The notes below the pieces were generated by a model. That model did no database searches. It was not told the origin of the DNA and saw nothing but the letters and a program-made list of their open reading frames with translations. From Ypsolopha sequella (taxonomy: Eukaryota > Arthropoda > Insecta > Lepidoptera > Ypsolophidae), in assembly GCA_934047225.1 (NCBI GenBank), contig OW203992.1:4577501-4641500 (forward strand): a stretch of 64,000 bases of DNA. The letters are read 5' to 3'. The stretch's first letter is position 1; every line of letters starts with the position of its first letter. A program made the position numbers and the translations under genes. This document shows positions 20,263-29,646 of the stretch, one piece after another.

Positions 20263-20688
20263 TTAAGGCGATATGTAAAAGTTTTAGCGTCCCTGTTACT
20301 CCATATGCGAAAAAACCCTCAGTGCGAGAGGGACGGATTCGTGGAAAAATTGCAAAAAGTTGGTATTTTATTAATATAAAATGTAATAAAGTTGCTATCA
20401 AAATTTCGTTTAAACAGGTCCTAGATATTGTTAAAACCCATCTTACAAAATATAATTGCTGTCCATATGTCATTCTAAATTGTCAAACCAGGAGAATTGG
20501 TGTCGAAAAACACCTCATTTCAATAAATATTTATATCGAGCCGAATTTCTCTAATCGCGTTTCTGTTTTAACAGATCCCTAGAATAAGATTCCAAAAATA
20601 TTATACAATTTTATCAAAATAAGACATTATTTACTGAAGTAGATATGCAAGTTCTCAAAGTGTCGATTTTTTTTCCGTAGCGCCTTAA
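20263..20688 (+). mobile_element. TTAA element family E, copy E1
   Basis: 426 bp from TTAAGGCGATATGTAAAAG to CCGTAGCGCCTTAA, with TTAA at each end. Termini and internal blocks (GTGCGAGAGGG, CTAGATATTGTT, CTCATTTCAA, TATATCGAG) match family A in its sense orientation. It carries an open frame across most of its length. Confidence 0.75.
20265..20582 (+). CDS. Open frame inside TTAA element E1, unknown protein
   Basis: The frame is open from the terminal TTAA through 105 codons to TAG at 20580. There is no clear ATG: a GTG at 20322 opens a sub-frame of 86 residues that reads (V/M)REGRIRGKIAKSW, then LDIVKTHLTKY, QTRR, LISINIYIEPNFSNRV and LTDP. Copy E2 has the same length with no indel. Family A aligns codon by codon over about 83 codons, conserving REG-I-GK, KSW, LDIV-TH--KY, QTRR, LIS and IE-N-S--V. 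I do not recognise the protein. It may be an internal piece of a lost transposase rather than a translated product. Confidence 0.4.
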   Translation, partial: KAICKSFSVPVTPYAKKPSVREGRIRGKIAKSWYFINIKCNKVAIKISFKQVLDIVKTHLTKYNCCPYVILNCQTRRIGVEKHLISINIYIEPNFSNRVSVLTDP

Positions 20689-21110
20689 TAAGAACGAAAA
20701 GTGTATCAGTGAAAATATATTCTAATAATGTACATATTTTTTCATTCCATTTAAAAGCACCAACGAGTAAATAGCGTAGTATTTTAGTAACTTAAACTGA
20801 ACTTTGCCGTTGCGGTACAATTTTACTTTTAACTCGTATACCCCTATCTAGAATTCTCTAAAGTCTAAAGAATACAGCAAGCACCAAGTGAGGACGACTT
20901 AATGAGGATTCCACAGTTTCTCCTTAAGTAAATGCAAATTTCTGTTGAAAACGTGGCTTTGCAATTAAACAATTAGTTGTTTGAACATTGTGTAATTTCG
21001 TAATAATCTTAAAAGCACGTGGGAGTAAAAAGATCATATGTTTTTGTTCAAATTTTTACTGTTTTAAGTTATTTGTGTAAATGTGCAAAAAGTGTTATTT
21101 AATAAATAAA

Positions 21111-21507
21111 ATAATAGTAATTTATGCTACAAGGGCGCAAAGGAATAAATTACGAGAACGATTTAAAACACGAGCGTAGCGAGTGTTTTAAACGTAACCG
21201 AGTAATTTATTGCTCTTACGCCCGTGTATCATACTACGTTTTTCAATGCATAGTGTGAGGAAATAAAACAAATATCATTTTGTGAACTTTAAATTATAAT
21301 TGGCTCAAAAGGACTGTATCCAGAGCTGTTAAACAGTGGAAAAAAAAAGTATGAAATTTATGGTTCACAGGACAGGTTAGCCAACCATTGTAATAAAAAA
21401 TAAAAATAATAATAACAATAAAGCCCTAGGGCAAAATAATCGACTTTCTGTTCGGTTTTGATGCATAAAAAGTGAGCCTTTACGAGCACATGCATTGAAA
21501 ATAAATA
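21111..21507 (-). mobile_element. LINE 3'-end repeat, family B copy B2
   Basis: Inverted relative to B1. Shares the GAGCGTAGCGAGTGTT hairpin, ACAGGTTAGCCAACC, GCCCTAGGGCAAAATAATCG and TTTACGAGCACATGCATTG. Confidence 0.55.
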
Positions 21508-21571
21508 AATGCTTTTGAACGCAGAATTTCAAATTGGAACTTCAGTCTTTGAAGTTGTGGCGTAGCGATAA

Positions 21572-21724
21572 TGCCTTTTTACAGGTCGTCCGACCGCTCA
21601 CGAAACCTTCACTGATGACGTCCCGCGTTATGACCAGTGTGGGCCGCAACGCCGCCGTGGAAATCGTGGCATAATCGTCATCACTCGCCTAGACGAAGGC
21701 AGTCTGAAGGCAGCACATTGCTGA
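21572..21724 (+). CDS. Possible terminal exon, weak
   Basis: A GC-richer stretch follows a splice-acceptor-like CCTTTTTACAG ending at 21584. One frame then runs 45 codons (RPTAHETFTDDVPRYDQCGP ... RLDEGSLKAAHC) to TGA at 21722. An AATAAA at 21842 could end the transcript. The family is unknown. The alternative is part of an LTR element. Confidence 0.2.
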   Translation, partial: CLFTGRPTAHETFTDDVPRYDQCGPQRRRGNRGIIVITRLDEGSLKAAHC

Positions 21725-21861
21725 GTCAGTGGCCTTTTACAGCAACAGAAGCACCGTGACCTTTTTATAATTTGTAATTGTAACTATGTATTTATAATTG
21801 TATGTGTAAAGTGTAAACTGTATTTGTAAGGTTGTTGCAGAAATAAATGTGTTTCTTTCTA

Positions 21862-22097
21862 ATTTATCCAGCCAAATCCATACTGAAGACTCAGTAACTG
21901 CTCAGTATCAAGATTCGATGACCCCTTTTGTGAAATTCGTAAATATTTTTTTTCGTGTTCCCTACAAAGGCAAACAGTATTATGGGAGGTCAAGATTTTA
22001 TTTTGCGAAATTAGGAAAAAGTATTATTGCTCCTTAAAACTGATCACTTAGCAAGCCTCCAGTATAAATTTGGTTGCATAATAAATGTCACCTTATA
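21862..22097. mobile_element. Foldback MITE family C, copy C2
   Basis: Inverted arms around CATACTGAAGACTC and CAAGCCTCCAGTATAAATTTGG. The right end reads GTCACCTTATAT. Divergent from C1. Confidence 0.5.
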
Positions 22098-22463
22098 TTT
22101 AAATACATCAAATCAATATGAATTATGTAAAGTTCTCTACATCACAAGTAATTTTACAAAGCGACGTGAAATTCAGAGCATTCTTAAGGAGACATAGCAA
22201 AAAGTAATAAGCCATTTATCGCACAAAAGGCGGCCATTTTTAATTCACACAACAAGATGACAAAAGATCTTAACAATTCAGAAAGGAATAAACACTCCAT
22301 TCGCATTCCGAAATTTCTTCTTTGTATAGAATAATTTAGGCCAAAAATGGAAATAAGATGTTTCGCTCCATAAAATTTTGATGTCAAACGCATTTTTAAT
22401 TGTTATATCAGAAGATGTTTTGTGGAATAAACAAAGGCCAACCAACCTTCGCTTATTTCAGTT

Positions 22464-22781
22464 AAGGCGATATGTAAAAGTTTTAGCATCCCTGTTACTC
22501 CATATGCGAAAAAATCCTCAGTGCGAGAGGGACGGATTCGTGGAAAAGTAGCAAAAAGTCGGTTTTTTATTAATATAAAATGTACTAAAGTTGCCATCAA
22601 AATTTCGTTTAACCAGGTCCTAGATACCGTTAAAACGAATCTAATAAAACAAAGCTGCAGTTTATATATCATTCTAAATTGTCAAACCAGGAGAATTAGT
22701 GTCGAAAAGGACCTCATTTCAATAAATATTTCTATCGAGCCGAATTTCTCCAATCGCGTTTCTGTTTTAACAGATCCCTGA
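22464..22781 (+). CDS. Open frame inside TTAA element E2, unknown protein
   Basis: Same frame and length as in E1, open from the terminal TTAA to a TGA at 22779. Differences from E1 are substitutions only (for example IAKSWYF to VAKSRFF, THLTKY to TNLIKQ). The LINE insertion lies downstream of the stop, so the frame is unbroken. No ATG start was identified and no known domain recognised. Confidence 0.4.
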   Translation, partial: KAICKSFSIPVTPYAKKSSVREGRIRGKVAKSRFFINIKCTKVAIKISFNQVLDTVKTNLIKQSCSLYIILNCQTRRISVEKDLISINISIEPNFSNRVSVLTDP

Positions 22782-22829
22782 AAAATGAATCCAAAAATAA
22801 TATACTATTTTATCAAAATAATACATTAT

Positions 22830-23876
22830 GAATGAATGAATTGACACTTTATTGTACACAAAAGACATATAAAAGAAAACAGAGTATTGAAAACATAATT
22901 TTGTACAAAGGCGGACTTATCACTTGAAGCGATTTCTTCCAGCCAACCTTTGGGTGGTGAAGAAATAGTCACTAGAAAAGTAAAAATAGGGGGATAGACG
23001 TAATAGATAGAGTAAATTAAATGAAAAACAATAAAGTGTTAATACAAATAACCTAACAAATTAAACTTAATTTTAATAGATATCATAGACTTACATAAAC
23101 AAATACACAAGAATATATTAATAAATACATCTATAATATATAATATATATATGTATATACATTTAAATATCAATATAATAAGGGTAAATAAGTGATGAGA
23201 CTACCAACTTAATGAAACTTCATAGTGAGATCTGACTTTCCTCTTAAATATCGCCAAAGAAGACGACATACGAATCTCAGTAGGTAACTCGTTCCAAAGA
23301 CACACAGCCTTGACCGCAAAAGAATTCCCATATGCAGTAGAAGTGTGCTTAGGGATACTAAGCAGGTGACTTTCCCTGCAGCGTAAGGAATTGACATAAT
23401 TGAATTTGTCGCGAAGATATTCAGGAGCAGAGGAATCATTTAAAACGTTATATAGGAGACTTAATATGTGAGTATTCCTCCGAAGGTGAATTGGGAGCCA
23501 CCTTAAACGAGCACGAAATTCTGAGACATGATCATACTTCCGCAATCCGTAGATAAAGCGAATGCACAAATTTTGGAGACGCTCGAGTTTGCTCAGTAGC
23601 TCCTGTGTTAGGTCAAGATAGCTTACATCAGCGTAATCAAGAATTGGGAGCAGAAGAGACTGTGCCAGCATAATTTTAGTTTGTAATGGAAGAAAGAACT
23701 GCAGTCGTTTGAGCGAGTGGTAGGCCCCAAACATTTTTTTACTAATGGCTCCGATTTGAGGAATCCATGACAATGTGTTATCCATGATGATGCCTAAATT
23801 TTTTACTCTGTTAACAAATGGGATAACATTATTGTCATACTCGATATTTGGAGCAGCACTCAGATTCAATTTGCCA
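22830..23876 (-). mobile_element. 5'-truncated LINE, family G copy G1
   Basis: Sense strand is minus. The 3' tail of GAATGAATGAATT units lies at 22830, a 3' UTR spans 22845-23200 and an RT C-terminal frame spans 23201-23876. Flanked by a 7-bp TSD, ACATTAT. The same 3' UTR occurs at 51835-52254 on the plus strand. Confidence 0.85.
23201..23876 (-). pseudogene. LINE reverse transcriptase C-terminus (G1)
   Basis: About 225 codons open to a stop at 23201, with no true start because the copy is 5'-truncated. Order: VNRVKNLGIIMDNTLSW (after the palm), TKIMLAQSLLLPILDYAD, KLERLQNLCIRFIYGLRKYD, RLRWLPIHLRR, APEYLRDKF, then AVCLWNELPTEIR and FKRKVRSHY. This is the standard thumb/C-terminal region of CR1/L2/Jockey-group LINEs. 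The frame is intact, so the insertion is probably fairly recent. The endonuclease and the catalytic palm are absent. Confidence 0.85.
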
Positions 23877-24373
23877 ACATTATTTACTGAAGTAGATACG
23901 CAAGTCCTTAAAGTGTCGTTTTTTTTCCGTAGCGCTTTAAGGCGAGGGTATTTAGAGAATTCTGTCCTGCTCCAACGCTTTCATTTTACACTTGTCTGTC
24001 CTGCTCAGTGGAACCGGGCCGCTCAGAAAACTGGAAATTTCGAGGTGTTATTATTTATTATTTTGGAATTAGATGGATGGATTTTTAATGTGACGGCCGT
24101 TTTATATGACACTCTTTACGTTTATTTTGGTATAAGTTGTATTGTTCAAAACCTAACATAATGCTAATGAAATGATCTTTAGATTATAAAATTTATTGAA
24201 AAAGGCGTTACTTTGCGGAAGTCCATCATAAATTTGTAGATTTATCAATAATTTGCAATATTCCGCTAAATACTCTTACCATGCTATTCAAAATGCAGAC
24301 TTAAGCACCGCCCGCCCTCCCGCATAAAACATGCACAAGCAAAGCAAGCAGTACGAGCACAAAATAAAGCAAT

Positions 24374-24439
24374 CTTAAATAACAAGCAAGAAAAGTTATC
24401 GAAACACGTGTCGATAACTTTTCTTGCTTGTTATTTAAG
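24374..24439 (+). ncRNA. Hammerhead half: 27-bp stem plus GAAACACGTGTC loop
   Basis: 24374-24400 pairs perfectly with 24413-24439. The 12-nt loop is exactly GAAACACGTGTC, the GAAA, stem III and cleavage triplet of a hammerhead ribozyme. The CUGANGA strand and stem II are missing. It cannot cleave by the normal mechanism as it stands. Confidence 0.5.
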
Positions 24440-24489
24440 ATTTATCCCGAGAATGCCTCGTTTAGAAGCGAAACACGTGTCGATAAGTT
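24439..24489 (+). ncRNA. Hammerhead-ribozyme-like fold, mutated core
   Basis: Stem I GATTTATC (24439-24446) pairs with 24482-24489, with two wobble pairs. The core reads CCGAGAA in place of CUGANGA, followed by one extra T. Stem II GCCTC/GAAGC closes GTTTA with one mismatch. GAAA and a loopless CACGTG stem III precede UC, where cleavage would fall. Two core changes plus an extra base imply an inactive relic. Confidence 0.5.
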
Positions 24490-24574
24490 CATTAATTTGA
24501 ATGGTAAGAGTATTTAGCGGAATATTGCAAATTGTTAATATATCCACAAATTCTTTAGATTATAGTTTACTAGC

Positions 24575-25086
24575 GACCCGCCCCGGCTTCGCACGGGTGC
24601 AATGCTGATATTAAATATACTACATTATTGGATAAGGATTAATGCTGTATTGCTTAAAACCGCTTCGTAAATAAGCCATTATTTCTCGTAAAAAGTAAAG
24701 GATAAAAAATGGTTATTGTGGGTTATCCCTAAGAGATAGACATATACCATCGCAGACCTTTTTAAGGTGTCCAATACTGTAGTACATTATTTTGATCTAT
24801 CTCGTAGGGTTCAGCTAGCGTTTGCAATGTAAGCGCAAAAAAATGTGTTTATTTACGACATCACATTAGAAACCTATAAAATTATCAATGTTTCTCTACT
24901 ATATTATGCATGTATTATACATAAATTATATATAAACTTTCCTCTTGAACCATTCTATCTATTTAAAAAAACCGCATCAAAACCCGTTGCGTAGTTTTAA
25001 AGATCCAAGTATACATAGGGACAGACAGACAGTGGGAAGCCACTTTGTTTTATACCATGTATAGAGATGATGCCTATCTTTGCGAT
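24575..25086 (+). mobile_element. Fragment of a widespread animal repeat (CCGGCTTCGCACGGGT type)
   Basis: Begins TAGCGACCCGCCCCGGCTTC and ends with AACCGCATCAAAACCC, TTGCGTAGTTTTAAAGATC and ACATAGGGACAGACAGACAG followed by CACTTTGTTTTATAC. I recall these words from repeats in many invertebrates, but the class is uncertain (non-LTR or Penelope-like). It abuts the 70-bp array. Confidence 0.5.
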
Positions 25087-26840
25087 TTTATTAGATGCAA
25101 GTCGTCGGGTATCAAACAGCCGTAATAGTAAGATCAAAGAGTGAAATATGACACATTTTATTAGATGCAAGTCGTCGGGTATCAAACAGCCGTAATAGTA
25201 AGATCAAAGAGTGAAATATGACACATTTTATTAGATGCAAGTCGTCGGGTATCAAACAGCCGTAATAGTAAGATCAAAGAGTGAAATATGACACATTTTA
25301 TTAGATGCAAGTCGTCGGGTATCAAACAGCCGTAATAGTAAGATCAAAGAGTGAAATATGACACATTTTATTAGATGCAAGTCGTCGGGTATCAAACAGC
25401 CGTAATAGTAAGATCAAAGAGTGAAATATGACACATTTTATTAGATGCAAGTCGTCGGGTATCAAACAGCCGTAATAGTAAGATCAAAGAGTGAAATATG
25501 ACACATTTTATTAGATGCAAGTCGTCGGGTATCAAACAGCCGTAATAGTAAGATCAAAGAGTGAAATATGACACATTTTATTAGATGCAAGTCGTCGGGT
25601 ATCAAACAGCCGTAATAGTAAGATCAAAGAGTGAAATATGACACATTTTATTAGATGCAAGTCGTCGGGTATCAAACAGCCGTAATAGTAAGATCAAAGA
25701 GTGAAATATGACACATTTTATTAGATGCAAGTCGTCGGGTATCAAACAGCCGTAATAGTAAGATCAAAGAGTGAAATATGACACATTTTATTAGATGCAA
25801 GTCGTCGGGTATCAAACAGCCGTAATAGTAAGATCAAAGAGTGAAATATGACACATTTTATTAGATGCAAGTCGTCGGGTATCAAACAGCCGTAATAGTA
25901 AGATCAAAGAGTGAAATATGACACATTTTATTAGATGCAAGTCGTCGGGTATCAAACAGCCGTAATAGTAAGATCAAAGAGTGAAATATGACACATTTTA
26001 TTAGATGCAAGTCGTCGGGTATCAAACAGCCGTAATAGTAAGATCAAAGAGTGAAATATGACACATTTTATTAGATGCAAGTCGTCGGGTATCAAACAGC
26101 CGTAATAGTAAGATCAAAGAGTGAAATATGACACATTTTATTAGATGCAAGTCGTCGGGTATCAAACAGCCGTAATAGTAAGATCAAAGAGTGAAATATG
26201 ACACATTTTATTAGATGCAAGTCGTCGGGTATCAAACAGCCGTAATAGTAAGATCAAAGAGTGAAATATGACACATTTTATTAGATGCAAGTCGTCGGGT
26301 ATCAAACAGCCGTAATAGTAAGATCAAAGAGTGAAATATGACACATTTTATTAGATGCAAGTCGTCGGGTATCAAACAGCCGTAATAGTAAGATCAAAGA
26401 GTGAAATATGACACATTTTATTAGATGCAAGTCGTCGGGTATCAAACAGCCGTAATAGTAAGATCAAAGAGTGAAATATGACACATTTTATTAGATGCAA
26501 GTCGTCGGGTATCAAACAGCCGTAATAGTAAGATCAAAGAGTGAAATATGACACATTTTATTAGATGCAAGTCGTCGGGTATCAAACAGCCGTAATAGTA
26601 AGATCAAAGAGTGAAATATGACACATTTTATTAGATGCAAGTCGTCGGGTATCAAACAGCCGTAATAGTAAGATCAAAGAGTGAAATATGACACATTTTA
26701 TTAGATGCAAGTCGTCGGGTATCAAACAGCCGTAATAGTAAGATCAAAGAGTGAAATATGACACATTTTATTAGATGCAAGTCGTCGGGTATCAAACAGC
26801 CGTAATAGTAAGATCAAAGAGTGAAATATGACACATTTTT
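25087..26840. repeat. 70-bp satellite array, about 25 copies
   Basis: TTAGATGCAAGTCG recurs every 70 bp from 25091 to 26771. I saw no variant unit. Ends: the left flank shares only ATTTTA with the unit; the right end runs into a T tract at 26836. The 70-bp period is not a multiple of 3 and no long frame crosses it. There are no intervening spacers, so it is not a CRISPR array. Confidence 0.97.
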
Positions 26841-27590
26841 TTTTTTCAAAATTGAGTTATCCCAATTTCACGGTTTAAATTGAATTCGAAAAGAAACAAA
26901 ATCGGGATAAGCATCTTAAAGGGATATGAAAATAAATTCTTATTAAAGAACGGTTTTAACACGCACATATAATAATAATCTATTATGTTGGTACCAAAGA
27001 ATCATTGATACCAATTTGATACCAATTTATTTTAGTAGAGAACTAGTGAATTATACGCCTCGCAAAATATTTAAAACCGGAAATGCAGGTCGTAAATGGT
27101 CAAAATACATAAATCAAACGGAAATGGGTACTCATGAAGATATACAGAGTGCTTAGTTCATTCGTAACATAAACAACTCCTGCTTCCGCTATAGATCTAC
27201 TGATTGACTAAATTCCCCTATTTTGTATTAGATGAATTTGATCTTGGTGGAATATTTTTCTTTTTTTTTTCTTTCTTTTTCTTAAGCTTGGTAAAAGCCT
27301 TTAAAATATAATACAAATGAACATTGAACAAAGAGGCATCACAGCGTGCACTTACTAGTTTATTTATAGTTTCGGCCTTATCCATACTGCTTTCAGCTTT
27401 CTAATATAATTTTTATGTATGTCGTCAATTTGGTTCTAAGGCTAACCTTGTCTTCCATGTGTGCACTTATAAGACTTTCTTATACAATTTTTTTTCCGTA
27501 TTTTCTGATGCTTCAACGACTGCAAAATCCCTTTATTTATAATTTTTTTTTAATTAAATACACTAACAGCTTTTAAGGTTTTTTTTTTTT
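26841..27590. other. Unassigned stretch
   Basis: Right flank of the array, with several T tracts. ATTGATACCAATTTGATACCA is a short direct repeat near 27013. No frame was seen. Confidence 0.4.
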
Positions 27591-27712
27591 AAATGTAAAT
27601 ATACTGATAAATATGATAATACAAATATAACGTAATCTCAAGATATATTTCGGGTCCGACCTTAAAACTATTACGTTATATTTGTATGATCATATTTATC
27701 AGTATATTTATT
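27591..27712. repeat. Hairpin with about 44-bp arms
   Basis: The left arm (TAAATATACTGATAAATATG ... TATAACGTAAT) pairs with the right arm ending ATCAGTATATTTA. The loop is about 33 nt around ATTTCGGGTCCGACC. MITE or structured transcript. Confidence 0.6.
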
Positions 27713-27730
27713 TATAATTCATATACAAGG

Positions 27731-28074
27731 CAGGTAGGTGGTAGAGCTGATGCCGAGCCGGTACCACCATCTTACTAGCAAATCCCCTCGAAGTTATTCA
27801 GGGGAGAGCAAGAGGATAGCTCTCACGCACAACCAGGCCAACCATACCTGAGACCGATTGATGGCGGTATATCCATCCCCAAATGCCGGCCTTTTTACTA
27901 AACAGACTGGTGACGGGCAGCGGCGTCACTGTTTTGGCACCGCGCTCACCAACCCGCTTGCCCATCGTGTGTGAGTATGGGCATTTCATCCAGGAGGACC
28001 ACCAACAGTGGCCTAATCTTAGAAAGGTCTATGTCCAGCAGTGGACGAAGACAGGCTGATGGATGGGTGGATAG
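27731..28074 (+). mobile_element. RTE-like LINE or SINE 3' end, family T copy T1
   Basis: Three copies (also 36283-36619 and 48975-49338) share GGTGGTAGAGCTGATGCCG, GATGGCGGTATATCCATCCC, AGACTGGTGACGGGCAGCGG and end in GTCCAGCAGTGGACGAA, then GGCTGATGGATGG. I recall the CAGCAGTGGAC...GGCTGATGATG end from lepidopteran RTE-type LINEs and their SINE partners. Confidence 0.6.
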
Positions 28075-28484
28075 ATCCAAGACTACAAAAGCTCGAGAAA
28101 GATAACAAAGGTTGCCTAATCAAGTAATATATATAATCAAATTTCCAATATTCTGTAAATATATATTATAGGTCCTTATACCTTACACTCATAGCTGATG
28201 ACATAAACAGGTTTACGGCAAAAAACATTTCAACCAGTCATCAAAAAAAAAAACTCAGCACTCTCTATAGCATAATCAACCCAAATGAGACCAAACGCAG
28301 TTCAACCAGTCGCAGTGAAAGAAAAATAAAACTTATGAAATGGTAATAAGAATGAAGTGGACTGCATAAATAAGTTATTCCAGGCGGTTATTCAAAAGCT
28401 AATGCAAATAGTTGACACTTCTACGTGGAAATGAAAATGAAGATTGCTGAAATGAAACGGTTTATGAATCTCTAGGCGTCGACC

Positions 28485-28779
28485 ACACAGAGCCGCGTTC
28501 TGCGGTCCATACAATCAGAACGCGCGTTCTCCTTGACCGCTGCCAGAGAAAATATATTATATTTATAGAGTAGTGAAACTTAGTACAAAAGCTCAGATTT
28601 GAGCTCACACACGCAGACATGTGCTCTACATGCCGCGCGCGGCCACGTTGAGATTTGTATGGAGACTCCCTCGAACTCTGCTTAGACGGCGTGCAGAGCA
28701 CGCATCTGTGTGCATGAGTTTGAATCAAAGCGTTTTACTACTAGAAATATATATTTTCTCTGCCGCCGCGGTCTGTGTA
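28485..28779. mobile_element. GC-rich foldback element
   Basis: Outer ends CACACAGAGCCGCG and CCGCGGTCTGTGTA are inverted. Inner arms at 28537-28580 and 28731-28772 share GCAGAGAAAATATAT-like sequence. The centre is unusually G/C-rich (CCGCGCGCGGCC). It abuts the TTAA of element AA. Confidence 0.55.
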
Positions 28780-28781
28780 TG

Positions 28782-29211
28782 TTAAGGCGCTCTTATCCCA
28801 AAATCAGTAATTTCAAAGTCAAATAGAACTTTCAAATATCGTCTAAAACTTCCAAAAAAAAATACGCAATATAGTTTGAACCTTTATCTAGGTCTTCCAC
28901 GCATGTGTTACACGATCAGATAAACTTTGCTCGATAAAAATAATTCACGAACACAGCATGTAATAAGACCTTTCAAATCATGCCATTTCCATTTTTCCAC
29001 TCTTTTATTAACGAAACATATCTGGTAATATTGCTCTTTAAATTTTCTAGGTCGACCACGTAGTGGGTTTTAATAAACATATCCTTTATTTTTAAACAAT
29101 TTAAAAACCGATAAAAACAACGAAAAAGTACAAAAGTGTGGTTATTTTCTTTAATCCTTATACGTAAAGAAAAAGACAGAGAGTCACTCTTCTGGGATAA
29201 GACCGCCTTAA
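28782..29211 (-). mobile_element. TTAA element family AA (430 bp)
   Basis: TTAAGGCGCTCTTATCCCA at one end and TGGGATAAGACCGCCTTAA at the other. Its size equals families A and E. The minus strand has ATTATTTTTATCGAGCAAAG, translating IIFIEQSLSDRV, which lines up with the IE-N-S--V part of the A/E frame. Upstream the frame is broken. Confidence 0.65.
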
Positions 29212-29405
29212 TATCTAAGCCGTCTCGCGTAGATTAGTGACCGTGGAACCCAAATACGGAACGAAAACCCAAATATCATAACTACATAGTCTAACCAGTT
29301 TTTGCTCTAATTGTTCACTCTCTAGAGCATACCTGAAACAAAACGATAAATAAATTAGTTTTTACATTAGTTTCATAACGTTTCGCTTACATTTAATGTA
29401 TAATT

Positions 29406-29546
29406 GTGTCGATTTGGTGTAGCACATCTTAACTTATTTGACTTAAAAATTTGAACTTAAGCGTTCTGTCCTTGTCTTTTTGATAAAGAAAAAAAAAATC
29501 AGGACTTAAGGTCAGTCCTGTCAAACGTGTAACGCCGAATCGGCAC
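29406..29546. mobile_element. Foldback MITE family X, copy X1
   Basis: Ends GTGTCGATTTGGTGTAGCAC and GTAACGCCGAATCGGCAC are inverted, and internal AACTTATTTGAC/GTCAAA words pair. Copies X2 (32123-32262) and X3 (45059-45210) share the ends. Confidence 0.6.
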
Positions 29547-29646
29547 CATTATATGCATATTTTTAATTCAGATTGTAAATTAACTAAAGCGCGTTCTTTT
29601 AAAAACGGTAAGTAACTCTACGGTAGCCAATTGTTATTGAATTAAC

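Larger units (their letters stand above)
22462..23940 (+). mobile_element. TTAA element family E, copy E2, split by a LINE
   Basis: Left part 22462-22829, right part 23877-23940 ending in GTAGCGCTTTAA. The LINE at 22830-23876 lies between them and duplicates ACATTAT (22823-22829 and 23877-23883). E1 supplies the uninterrupted sequence at the same point. Confidence 0.8.
24225..24556. mobile_element. Hammerhead-bearing element H, palindromic copy H2
   Basis: 24225-24375 is the reverse complement of the H1 tail (TTTGCAATATTCCGCTAAATAC, GCACCGCCCGCCCTCCC, GCAAGCAGTACGAGCAC). From 24440 the plus-strand orientation begins, runs through a hammerhead-like motif, then jumps to GAATGGTAAGAGTATTTAGC with the middle deleted. 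The copy is thus head-to-head around the ribozyme region. Confidence 0.65.

Noticed and set aside
25087..26840. CRISPR array
   Set aside because: Units are contiguous 70-bp tandem copies without variable spacers, in a eukaryotic repeat landscape.
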